A stretch of DNA of 64,000 bases from Variovorax atrisoli 110B (GTDB taxonomy: Bacteria; Pseudomonadota; Gammaproteobacteria; Burkholderiales; Burkholderiaceae_C). The notes beneath the pieces are model-generated. The model did no database searches. It was not told the DNA's origin and saw only the letters and a program-made list of their open reading frames with translations. The stretch's first letter is position 1. Each line of letters opens with the position of its first letter. Below are positions 7,395-15,366 of this stretch, piece by piece. The stretch lies in assembly GCF_000382045.1 (NCBI RefSeq), contig NZ_KB907471.1, forward strand, positions 1 through 64,000, in the 5' to 3' direction. The translations under genes and the position numbers were made by a program.

Positions 7395-8207
7395 ATGAAC
7401 ACGAACCCCATTCCCGCCTTCGGCCTCGGCACCTTCCGCCTGAAGGGCCAGGTGGTCATCGACTCGGTGAAGAACGGCCTCGACGTGGGCTACCGCGCCA
7501 TCGACACGGCGCAGATCTATGGCAACGAGGCCGAGGTGGGCCAGGCCATCGCTGAAAGCGGCGTCGCCCGCGAAAGCCTCTTCATCACCACCAAGATCTG
7601 GACCGACAACTACGCCAAGAGCAAGCTGGTGCCCAGCCTCAAGGAAAGCCTCGCCAAGCTGCGCACAACCCACGTCGACCTGACGCTGATCCACTGGCCG
7701 TCGCCCGGCAACGCGGTGCCGGTGGCCGAGTTCATGGGCGCGCTGGCCGAGGCCAAGGCGCAGGGGCTCACCAAGCACATCGGCGTGTCGAACTTCAACA
7801 TCGCATTGATGAAGGAAGCCATCGCGGCCGTGGGCGCGCAGAACATCGCCACCAACCAGATCGAGCTGCACCCCTACCTGCAGAACCGCAAGGTGGCCGA
7901 ATTCGCGAAGAGCGCGGGCATCCACATCACGTCTTACATGACGCTGGCCTACGGCAAGGTCATCAACGATCCGGTGATCGAGGCGATTGCCAAGGCCCAC
8001 GGCGCGACCACTGCGCAGGTGGTGCTGGCCTGGGCGATGCAGCTGGGCTACGCAGTGATTCCGTCGTCCACCAAGCGCGCGAACCTCGAGGGCAACCTGA
8101 AGGCGCTGCAATTGACGCTGACGGACGCCGAGATGGCGCAGATCGCGGCGCTCGACCGCAATGAGCGGCTGACGGACCCGGCCGGTCTGTCGCCGGCCTG
8201 GGACTGA
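7395..8207 (+). CDS. dkgB: Aldo/keto reductase, DkgB-like
   Basis: A 270-residue cytosolic NADPH-dependent reductase with the (beta/alpha)8 fold. The catalytic tetrad is visible: Asp37 and Tyr42 in AIDTAQIYGNE, Lys67 in ITTKIW, and His100 in LTLIHWP. The C-terminal cofactor motif VIPSSTKRANLEGNL is the family's NADP-binding signature. Length and sequence fit DkgB (2,5-diketo-D-gluconate reductase B), which also reduces methylglyoxal and other small aldehydes. ATG 7395 gives a start typical of the family; the longer upstream open frame is antisense or out-of-frame sequence. The upstream MFS exporter may export the substrate or product, but that is only positional. Confidence 0.88.
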   Translation: MNTNPIPAFGLGTFRLKGQVVIDSVKNGLDVGYRAIDTAQIYGNEAEVGQAIAESGVARESLFITTKIWTDNYAKSKLVPSLKESLAKLRTTHVDLTLIHWPSPGNAVPVAEFMGALAEAKAQGLTKHIGVSNFNIALMKEAIAAVGAQNIATNQIELHPYLQNRKVAEFAKSAGIHITSYMTLAYGKVINDPVIEAIAKAHGATTAQVVLAWAMQLGYAVIPSSTKRANLEGNLKALQLTLTDAEMAQIAALDRNERLTDPAGLSPAWD

Positions 8208-8226
8208 GCTCCCTGAGCAATGCCCT

Positions 8227-8781
8227 TCAGCCCGCGTTGCCCACGGGCCTGAAGCCCCAGGCCTGCGCGCGGAACCCGCTGAAGCTGATGGGGCCGGCCA
8301 CGGCGCCGGCCTCCGACTTGTTGTCCGTGAGTCCGATGACGAGCGGCGCATTCGAATTGCTCGCCCCGGACTTGCACTGGATGTACCAATAGCCGGGCTC
8401 CTCGGTGGACAGCAGGCTCCAGAGCTGCCTGTCGGCATCGGCCAGGCCGGGAGGCATCATCACGAGGGGCGTGGGCACGATCGTGGAATCGGGCTTCAGC
8501 GTGACGACGAACCCGGTGCCCATCTGCGTCTGCAGATACCACCAGCCCGGTGCATCGGGCGCGGGAATGAACAGCCATTGCTGGTTGCCGGCCTGCGGAA
8601 GCTTGAGCTTGTACCCGATGACCCCTGCACCCTTGACGGGGCTGTTGCCGTTCACGTCCAGCACGTAATGGCCGTCTGGCAGGTACTGGATGTTGTAGGG
8701 TCCGAGGTCCAGCTTCTCGATGGGAATCGCGGGTGTGGATGCGGGCGCCGGCGCTGCGGCACCTTGTGCGGTGATCGACAT
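8227..8781 (-). CDS. Ricin-type beta-trefoil lectin-like protein
   Basis: A 184-residue protein with three QxW motifs, one per repeat: NQQWLFIP, RQLWSLL and AQAWGF. This is the mark of ricin B-type beta-trefoil carbohydrate-binding domains. A short Ala/Pro-rich N-terminus (about residues 5-22) precedes the domain, and no signal peptide is seen. The ribosome site AGGAGA lies about seven bases before ATG 8781. The gene follows the patatin-like gene by 56 bp on the same strand, so the two are probably co-expressed. The lectin could steer the lipase to a glycan target. A host or competitor target is inference. Confidence 0.72.
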   Translation of the reverse strand: MSITAQGAAAPAPASTPAIPIEKLDLGPYNIQYLPDGHYVLDVNGNSPVKGAGVIGYKLKLPQAGNQQWLFIPAPDAPGWWYLQTQMGTGFVVTLKPDSTIVPTPLVMMPPGLADADRQLWSLLSTEEPGYWYIQCKSGASNSNAPLVIGLTDNKSEAGAVAGPISFSGFRAQAWGFRPVGNAG

Positions 8782-8837
8782 CGTCGTTTCTCCTTTCCTG
8801 GAATGCGTTTTCTTGCTTGCAGGTGGTTGATCGGTGC

Positions 8838-9827
8838 TCAGCCGAGCGCGTGTTCGACCCAGTACTGCCGCACCAGGTTCTCGGCGTACGTGGTGTCTGC
8901 GTTGGCGCCCTTGTCCTGCAGCAGCTGCAGGGCCTGCGGGTAGACCGTGTTCTCCGGCACGAAGAAGGGCAGCTTCGGGTTGATGTTGGTATAGCGGTCG
9001 CCCAGCAGCATCTTCGCGAGCATCGGCATGAGCTCGGTCGAAGTGCCGTTCAGGCTCATGTCGAGCACCGGCGACGACTTCACCTGGTTCATGAGGAACG
9101 GCGGCGAATTGTTGAAGGGGTTCGCAACGCCGTTCATCCACTGGTCCGCGCCCCAGTCGTGGGTGTCGCTGGCGATCCAGTCGGGCATGTAGCCGGTACC
9201 GATGGTGATGGCCGCGATGTCCTCGAGCGCATGGCCCGCCTTCACCGCGAGCGCGATCGCCGCGACTGTCGGATCGTGGTTGAAGAAGCAGCCGTCGACG
9301 TTGCCGTCGAACGAGCCCAGCTGTCCCGGCATCGCGCCGCTGGACGTGGCCGCCTTGGCGATCTCCACGTCGCCATGGCCGGGGATCATGTTGGTGTACA
9401 TGACCGGCTGCCACGGTATGGCCGTCTGCACCGAGTTCTTCACCTCGAGCCCGCCGACGTTGAAGGTGACGAAGAGCACCTTCCTCGTGACGATGTCCTG
9501 GACCTTGGTGTTGCCGTGCAACGCGACCTGCGAGGCGTAGACCTCGTCGATGGGGTACGCGGGCCGCTTCGGGTCGGTGTTCATCTTTTCGTAGAACCCG
9601 ATCTCGCCGTTCTGGCTGGTGAAGAGATCGATGAGGTCCTGCGGCGACTTGCCCGCCAACAGCTCGCTCGTGATGATCGAGCCCGTCGAGCAACCTGCGA
9701 TGAGGTCGCTGTTGTCGATGATCTGGGGGTACTTCGCGTACAGCTTGTTCAGGACCGATACCGACATCAGCCCTCGTATGCCGCCGCCTACGAACGAGAG
9801 GATGGTGAATTTCTGCGTTCCCGCCAT
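8838..9827 (-). CDS. Patatin-like phospholipase
   Basis: A 329-residue serine lipid acyl hydrolase. The oxyanion loop GGGIRG is at 14-19, the nucleophile elbow GCSTGS puts the catalytic serine at 47, and DGC at 178-180 supplies the aspartate of the Ser-Asp dyad. These enzymes hydrolyse membrane phospholipids or other acyl esters. ATG 9827 is chosen because AAAGGAG lies six bases upstream; a TTG at 9833 also fits the frame. There is no signal peptide, so export would need a type VI or other route, or the enzyme acts inside the cell. No cyclic-nucleotide synthase is nearby, which argues against a CBASS effector. The lectin gene follows downstream. Confidence 0.85.
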   Translation of the reverse strand: MAGTQKFTILSFVGGGIRGLMSVSVLNKLYAKYPQIIDNSDLIAGCSTGSIITSELLAGKSPQDLIDLFTSQNGEIGFYEKMNTDPKRPAYPIDEVYASQVALHGNTKVQDIVTRKVLFVTFNVGGLEVKNSVQTAIPWQPVMYTNMIPGHGDVEIAKAATSSGAMPGQLGSFDGNVDGCFFNHDPTVAAIALAVKAGHALEDIAAITIGTGYMPDWIASDTHDWGADQWMNGVANPFNNSPPFLMNQVKSSPVLDMSLNGTSTELMPMLAKMLLGDRYTNINPKLPFFVPENTVYPQALQLLQDKGANADTTYAENLVRQYWVEHALG

Positions 9828-10016
9828 AGCCAACTCCTTTCAAGAGAAATGACTTCCATGAAATGACTTCCCGGCCAGGGAAGCGGAGTCTGGGCGCCTC
9901 TGACGTTTGCCGCTACGAGTGGAATCCCGTTCAATCCAACTCTGTAATTCCGCAAGCCGCGCAAGCATTCGGAATGAAACCTGGAGCGGCTGAAATTGCC
10001 GCGAAGGTTCTCTTCT

Positions 10017-10277
10017 TCAGGCAACGCTCGCGCAGGAGGCATTGAGCGCGTACCTAAGTTCGCGCTCTTCGTTCGCGGTCATTGCGAGCACGAGGGTGCG
10101 GAATTCGGCCTTGTAGCAAGGCAGCATCAGCGCTGCTGTGAGTGCGTGAGTGGCTTCGCTGCCGCGCGCGATGTGCGCGTTGCACGCCATCACGCTGCGA
10201 TGGATTTCGAGTGCACGCGCGACGCGGGTGGAAGGCGGCTTCGTCGTACTGCTGCCGCTGCTTCTGGTGATGAACAT
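10017..10277 (-). CDS. Small protein of unknown function
   Basis: An 86-residue protein with a good ribosome site (GAGGAGCT about four bases before ATG 10277). A Ser/Thr-rich N-terminus is followed by a helical stretch, NAHIARGSEATHALTAALML, and YKAEFRTLVLAMTANEERELRYAL. No signal peptide, membrane helix or known family is recognised. It lies on the same strand as the patatin-lectin pair, 190 bp upstream, and diverges from the Asp-box protein gene. It could be a small regulator or partner of either; nothing in the sequence decides this. Confidence 0.5.
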   Translation of the reverse strand: MFITRSSGSSTTKPPSTRVARALEIHRSVMACNAHIARGSEATHALTAALMLPCYKAEFRTLVLAMTANEERELRYALNASCASVA

Positions 10278-10489
10278 TGCCAGCTCCTCTTGGCGCGCTT
10301 CGAATGGCGCCGTGAGGTCACTCTATTCAGTGGCCGGCGGAGTGGTGAGTAACAACATCGTCGTGAATTTCGAAGCTGAGATCAGAATCACAGCTTTGTT
10401 GTTCGACCCCGCGGATACAGTTCATCCTGAGCTTTCCGGCCGTTGCGCAATTGGATGGCCCTTGCCGGCCAAAAACAGTGAATAGACGC

Positions 10490-12310
10490 ATGCGACTCTT
10501 TCTCGGACTACTCTCTCTCGGGGTATGTTGGATGGCCCATGCCAGCATGCCCATATGGCGAGGCGTGGAAATTCGGCAAATGGCTCAATCCGCCACGCAG
10601 CCGGATTGGGTCTACGGCATGGGCGGCGGCCTTGTGTTTCGCTCCGATGATCGCGGCAAGACATGGAGCCCTTTGCGGCTGCCTCAACCGGCCGAATACA
10701 AAACGCTGCACCTCGACCCGAAGGATGCACGGCACGTACTAGTGCTTGCTCGCAGCAACGATTCCAAGGAAAAGCCCACGCTGCTGGAATCATTCGACGG
10801 TGGGCTGCACTGGATTCAGCGCGCGCCGTTGAAGTTTTTCGAAGCGAATGGATCGATCGGCGATGGCTTCTTCCCCACGCAGTTGGTCGTCCCAACAGGC
10901 CAGCAATTGGCCGACTGGTGGGCTTACGACGGTCGCTGGCTCCGCTCGTCCGACAGTGGTCAGACGTGGCATCGGCAAACTGGCGGGCAACCGGTCTTTG
11001 GCGTAGTACAGGGCGGCTCGGTCAGCTACAGCCTGGACGACAAGGTACTCCAACGGTCTCGCGATGGAGGGAGGTCATGGGAAAAAGTCTATGAATTCGA
11101 GCCCCAGATAAAGTCCGACCACCACTCACGCAATCCATCCAACCTCATTGCTCTCAGCGACAACGAACTTGTCATACGAAACAGCGAAGGCAATTGGCTT
11201 CAAAGCAAGGACCAAGGCTCGAGTTGGACACCAGCGAGCAATGGCTTCCAGAACCTGGACCGCCAGCAACCAGCATCTGCCGCCCAATGGATGGGAGAGA
11301 CATGGTGCAGGGCCCAGCAATCGCCCGCTATGGCACAAGTTCTGCTTGCACGCTGCACCTGGGACAACGGGTCATGGCCGAGTTCGACCTGCTTTCATTT
11401 CAGCAAAGATGGAGGGAAGTCATGGACGCCGTCACGAGGGCCGGGAACCCAATCGAACCAGGACTGTCAGTCACCAGGGTTGCGCAAGGGATGGGCTCCG
11501 ACTTCTGTGCTGCTCGACGCAACGAACCCGCAAGTCATCCTTGCCGCTTGGCAGGCCGGCGGCCTCTATCGAAGCGACGATGGGGGCAAGACTTGGCAGG
11601 CATCGGATACCGGACTCCTATTCAGAAGCACGCCCGGGACCAACATCGACTGGATCGCGGCGGGCGAGCCTCCGCATATCCAGGCTGTTCTCTACAGAGA
11701 TCGCGTAGCGCTCATGCGCGCACTTGAGAGCGGCATCGACATCAACAATCCGGGCAATCGCCTTGGGGGTGTACTAGAGGCCGATCTGGCCGCGCGCGAA
11801 GCGCAAAGCCAATTGGGCGACGTCGTCCAACCGATGATGTGGCCCGAGTTGCGCAAAGCGGGGGCCACGTCTTTCGCCGTCTGGCGCCAAGACGCAAGGC
11901 TTCTTACACGCGCGCTGGACCTGAAGCTGGATGACATTCCGTACGACCTGATCCGCTCCGGCTACGACTGGGGTGCCAGCGCCACCGTACGGACAGATTT
12001 CCCCGATGGCGAGCTTTTCGATTTGCTGCGACGGAGCGAGCGCTTTGGATTGGCGCCGGCTCAAGTCGAACGCTGGGTAAACACATACATCACCGCAGCC
12101 CGCTTTCCTTCTGCGGATCAGACAACGCTGGATCTGCTCAACACTGGTCATCCCGAGTTGGCCGTGCGAGTGCTGAAGGCAAGCAGTCGGCGCACCCCTT
12201 TTGATCGCCAAAGCACGGAGCTTCGAACGCCCACGCGATTGATTGTGGAGAGCCTTGAAAAGGCTGGAAAGAAGTACTGGGCGAAGCGGGTCCTTGCCAC
12301 GATGCAATGA
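10490..12310 (+). CDS. Secreted Asp-box (BNR-type) beta-propeller protein with ankyrin-like tail
   Basis: A 606-residue protein. ATG 10490 starts a signal peptide (MRLFLGLLSLGVCWMAHAS), whereas the upstream TTG at 10451 would bury it. Seven Asp-boxes of the form S-x-D-x-G-x-[ST]-W lie near residues 52, 101, 153, 190, 239, 305 and 362. They imply a beta-propeller like those of sialidases, VPS10 and photosystem II assembly factors. No sialidase arginine triad or FRIP motif is seen, so enzyme activity is not supported. From about residue 390, helical repeats such as VALMRALESGIDINNPG resemble ankyrin units. The protein is probably periplasmic or surface-exposed and may bind proteins. Function unknown. 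Confidence 0.75.
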   Translation: MRLFLGLLSLGVCWMAHASMPIWRGVEIRQMAQSATQPDWVYGMGGGLVFRSDDRGKTWSPLRLPQPAEYKTLHLDPKDARHVLVLARSNDSKEKPTLLESFDGGLHWIQRAPLKFFEANGSIGDGFFPTQLVVPTGQQLADWWAYDGRWLRSSDSGQTWHRQTGGQPVFGVVQGGSVSYSLDDKVLQRSRDGGRSWEKVYEFEPQIKSDHHSRNPSNLIALSDNELVIRNSEGNWLQSKDQGSSWTPASNGFQNLDRQQPASAAQWMGETWCRAQQSPAMAQVLLARCTWDNGSWPSSTCFHFSKDGGKSWTPSRGPGTQSNQDCQSPGLRKGWAPTSVLLDATNPQVILAAWQAGGLYRSDDGGKTWQASDTGLLFRSTPGTNIDWIAAGEPPHIQAVLYRDRVALMRALESGIDINNPGNRLGGVLEADLAAREAQSQLGDVVQPMMWPELRKAGATSFAVWRQDARLLTRALDLKLDDIPYDLIRSGYDWGASATVRTDFPDGELFDLLRRSERFGLAPAQVERWVNTYITAARFPSADQTTLDLLNTGHPELAVRVLKASSRRTPFDRQSTELRTPTRLIVESLEKAGKKYWAKRVLATMQ

Positions 12311-12334
12311 TCTGCGGCAAATCCCCACCAACGC

Positions 12335-12829
12335 TCAGGAACCTCGGCGCGTCGCAGCCCAGTCCGAAAGCACCTCCACCGCCTCCCGATCCATCTTCTG
12401 CTCCGCAGGCAAGCTTCTCTGCGCCAGTGTCGCCCCGGCCTCGGCCCGCAACGCCTCCACATCGATCGGATGCCGCGCCGCCACGGTCACGCCCTCGAAG
12501 GCCTTGCCCGACTGGGCGAGCGAGGCCGCGTAGTAAAGCTTCGCGATGCCCGCGATGTGCATCGCCGCCACGCACATTGCGCAAGGCTCGCACGAGGTGT
12601 AGAGCTCGCAGCCCTGCAGGTTGACGGTGCCCAGCTTGCGGCATGCATCGCGGATCGCCTCGACCTCGCCGTGCGATGTCGGATCGTGATGCGCGACGGA
12701 GTGGTTGAAGCCTTCGCCGACGATGGTTCCGTCTTTCACAACGACGGCGCCGAAGGGCTCGGTGCCGGGCTCGCCCAGCGCTTGTGCAGAGAGGGCGATC
12801 GCCCGCTGCATGAATTGTTCCTGGTACAT
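12335..12829 (-). CDS. Nucleoside/nucleobase deaminase (guanine deaminase-like)
   Basis: A 164-residue cytidine-deaminase-fold enzyme. The zinc site is complete: HGE (His53, catalytic Glu55) and EPCAMC (Cys83, Cys86). Size and the GEPGTEPFGAVVV and LYTSCEPCAMC context fit the bacterial guanine deaminase / tRNA adenosine deaminase-like group that acts on free bases. It is the last gene of the minus-strand operon starting at 17051, five bases after the CynX-like transporter gene. With the cytosine-deaminase-like amidohydrolase it suggests uptake and deamination of an amino-bearing heterocycle. The substrate (guanine, cytosine, an s-triazine or other) cannot be told from sequence. Confidence 0.82.
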   Translation of the reverse strand: MYQEQFMQRAIALSAQALGEPGTEPFGAVVVKDGTIVGEGFNHSVAHHDPTSHGEVEAIRDACRKLGTVNLQGCELYTSCEPCAMCVAAMHIAGIAKLYYAASLAQSGKAFEGVTVAARHPIDVEALRAEAGATLAQRSLPAEQKMDREAVEVLSDWAATRRGS

Positions 12830-12834
12830 GGTGT

Positions 12835-14136
12835 TCAGACCTTTCTGGTGGCCGCGCCGTCGAGCGCGGCAATGGATGGTGCACCGGCTCGGCCGCCCCG
12901 CGCATCGAAAAGACCTGCCGTGGCGTCGGCATAGCGGCGCGGGTCGAATCGCAGCATGAGCGGCAGCAGCACCACGACGACCGTCGCGAGGTAGGCCCAC
13001 GCAAGCGTGAAGCCACCGGTGTGTTCACGCACCCAGCCGGTGACGAAGGGCGCGAGCGCGGCGATCATGAAGCCGACGCCCTGCATGAAGCCCGCGAGGG
13101 CTCCGGCCTGTGCGGGGTCGGGCAGGTGGTCGAGCGCAAGCACCATGCACAGCGAGAACGCGCCACCAAGGCCGAAGCCGAGCAAGATGGCGATGGCGAC
13201 TGCGGGAACGGGCGCGTCGAAGGTGAGCGCGCAGAAGCCTGCGAGCTGGGCAGCGAGCGTGAGCAACAGCCAAGGCCGCAGGTCGCGCCCGCGGCTGCGC
13301 GCGATGGCGGGCATGGCGAGTGCGGAGACCACCTGCGCGGCGGTCATCAGCGCGAGCACCGATCCGCCCTGCTGCGCGGTCCAGCCCTGTTGCGCATAGA
13401 AGTGCGGCAGCCATGCGACGAGGCTGGTGTAGCCGCCGTTGATGAGGCCGAAGCATGCGGCCAGCAGCCACGCGCGGCGGCTCGTGAAGCAGCGCAGCCA
13501 CGAAAGGCTGCGAAGCTCCGGCCCCTCGGTGGCGGATGTGAATTCGATGCGCCGCATGTTGAGCCAGTACAACAGCGCGAAGACGGCGAGCAGCGCCCAG
13601 ATCGCGAGGCCCGCGTGCCAGTCGGGCTGCGCGCCGCCGAATGCGTGCGCCACCCACGGGCTGGCCATGGCGCCCAGGCCACCGCCGCCCATGATGGCGG
13701 CGGAGTAGAGCCCCGTCATCACGCCGATGCGCGCCGGATAGGCCTGCTTCACCACGCCGGGCATCAGCGCCTGCACCAGGCCCACGCCCGCGCCGGCGAG
13801 CGCGGCGCTCCACAGCAGCGCCGCCGCGCCGCCGGCCACGTATCGACTGGCGCAGGCGACGGCGATGGCCGCGAGCCCTAGCGCGACGCCGCCTCGCGGG
13901 CCGATGCGCTGGCCCACGGCCGCACCGAAGAGCGAGGTGGCCCCCATCGCGAACATCGGCAGCACTGTCAGCAATGCCACCGCATGGAAGCCGATGCCGG
14001 TCGCGATGCGGATGGGTTCGAGCAGCGGGCTGCTCGATGTGAGAAAGGCGCGCAGGTTCAGCGCCACCAGCACGATGACGATCGCGAAGGCGATGCCTCC
14101 GTCGCGGCTGTTCCGGCTTGCTTGCGCCGCCTTCAC
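12835..14136 (-). CDS. MFS transporter, CynX/NimT family
   Basis: A 433-residue twelve-helix transporter. It begins FAIVIVLVALNLRAFLTSSSP, the helix 1 signature of the CynX/NimT family (cyanate transporter and 2-nitroimidazole exporter relatives). The start is GTG at 14136, overlapping the stop of the amidohydrolase gene (GTGA), so translation is coupled. A long, charged C-terminal tail follows the last helix. Its place between two deaminase genes suggests that it moves the heterocyclic substrate or product, or exports a toxic analogue. The operon also encodes an SSS-family symporter, so import and export may be split between them. Confidence 0.82.
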   Translation of the reverse strand: MKAAQASRNSRDGGIAFAIVIVLVALNLRAFLTSSSPLLEPIRIATGIGFHAVALLTVLPMFAMGATSLFGAAVGQRIGPRGGVALGLAAIAVACASRYVAGGAAALLWSAALAGAGVGLVQALMPGVVKQAYPARIGVMTGLYSAAIMGGGGLGAMASPWVAHAFGGAQPDWHAGLAIWALLAVFALLYWLNMRRIEFTSATEGPELRSLSWLRCFTSRRAWLLAACFGLINGGYTSLVAWLPHFYAQQGWTAQQGGSVLALMTAAQVVSALAMPAIARSRGRDLRPWLLLTLAAQLAGFCALTFDAPVPAVAIAILLGFGLGGAFSLCMVLALDHLPDPAQAGALAGFMQGVGFMIAALAPFVTGWVREHTGGFTLAWAYLATVVVVLLPLMLRFDPRRYADATAGLFDARGGRAGAPSIAALDGAATRKV

Positions 14137-15335
14137 AGGAAGGTCAGGTCGGCTCGCAGCACGCCGTTGCGCGCCGCGACGCAGCCGCCCGCCACCACGA
14201 GCTTGCGCACGGGGCGCGAGACGACGGCGTGCGCGACGGTCTGCGCATCGACCAGCACGAGGTCGGCGCGGCAGCCCGCTTCGAGGCCATAGGCCTCGAA
14301 GCCGCAGCCGCGTGCGCCGGAGTGCGTGACGGTGTCGAGCGCCACTTCGATCTCGTCGTCGCGGCGCAGGTTGTAGCGCAGGCCGATGATCATGGCGCGC
14401 TCGAGCATGTCGGGGCTGCCGTAGGGCGACCAGGTGTCGCGGATGCCGTCGTTGCCGCCGAGCACGGTCACGCCGGCCTGCCTGCAGGCCATGAGCGGCG
14501 GCACGGTGCGCGAAGGCGGCGCGCTGGTGACGAGCACCACGCCCAGCTTCGCCATGCGTGCGAGCAGTGCCTCTCGCTCGCGTTCGGTCACGTCGCCCAG
14601 GCAGAAGCCGTGGCTGATGGCGACCTTGCCCTGCATGCCCAGCGCCTCGGTGCGCTGCAGGATCAGGTCGAGCGAGAAGGCGCCCATGGCGCCGGGCTCG
14701 TGCAGGTGGATGTCGACGGGGCGTTGGTGCTTGTGTGCAATGCCGAAGAGCACGTCGAGCGACTTCACCGGATCGCCGTCGATGGCGCAGGGGTCGAGGC
14801 CGCCGAGCACGTCGGCGCCCATCGCCAGCGACTGGTCGAGCAGCTCGGCCGTGCCGGGCCGGCCCAGCAGGCCCGACTGCGGGAAGGCGACGACCTGGAT
14901 CTGCTGCAGCGTGCGCAGCGCCTCGCGTGTGCGCAGGGTGCCTTCGAGATGGCGCAGGCCGGCCTGGGTGTCGACGTCGACGTGCGTGCGCAGCCGCGTG
15001 GTGCCGAGCGCGAGGAAGGCCTTGGCCAGCACCAGCGACTGGGCGGCTGCGTCATGCCCGCTGGCGTGGCGGAAGGCGCGTTCGTTCTCGATCTTGTCGA
15101 TGAGGTTCACGCCGACTTCGTTGCGGTACCAGTCCATGCCCCACATCGTCTTGTCGAGGTGCGTGTGGCCTTCGACGAGGCCGGGCAGCAGCAAGGCGCC
15201 GTGGCCCTCTTCGATGGCGGCGCCGGCGGGAGCTGCGAGCTCCGGGCCGATCGCGGCGATGCGGTCGTCCTGCACCAGCACGTCGACGGGGGATGCACCC
15301 ATGGGGCGCACGTTGCGGATCAGGAGCGATGGCAT
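14133..15335 (-). CDS. Cytosine-deaminase-like amidohydrolase
   Basis: A 400-residue metal-dependent hydrolase of the cytosine deaminase branch. HTHLDK (His57, His59) gives the first metal ligands, IHLHE the third, SHGF the fourth, and GNDGIRDTW near residue 310 the aspartate motif typical of CodA-like enzymes. The N- and C-terminal beta-sandwich segments are complete. Relatives deaminate cytosine, isocytosine, creatinine or N-alkyl ammelides. It overlaps the CynX-like gene and lies 31 bp after the symporter gene. With the second deaminase downstream it supports a pathway stripping amino groups from a nitrogen heterocycle. The exact substrate is not decided. Confidence 0.85.
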   Translation of the reverse strand: MPSLLIRNVRPMGASPVDVLVQDDRIAAIGPELAAPAGAAIEEGHGALLLPGLVEGHTHLDKTMWGMDWYRNEVGVNLIDKIENERAFRHASGHDAAAQSLVLAKAFLALGTTRLRTHVDVDTQAGLRHLEGTLRTREALRTLQQIQVVAFPQSGLLGRPGTAELLDQSLAMGADVLGGLDPCAIDGDPVKSLDVLFGIAHKHQRPVDIHLHEPGAMGAFSLDLILQRTEALGMQGKVAISHGFCLGDVTEREREALLARMAKLGVVLVTSAPPSRTVPPLMACRQAGVTVLGGNDGIRDTWSPYGSPDMLERAMIIGLRYNLRRDDEIEVALDTVTHSGARGCGFEAYGLEAGCRADLVLVDAQTVAHAVVSRPVRKLVVAGGCVAARNGVLRADLTFL

Positions 15336-15366
15336 GTGGGGCGTTCCGTTTCTTTGTCTTCAGGCG

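Noticed and set aside
8838..9827. Patatin-like protein as a CBASS effector
   Set aside because: No CD-NTase or accessory gene nearby; the partner is a lectin-like gene.
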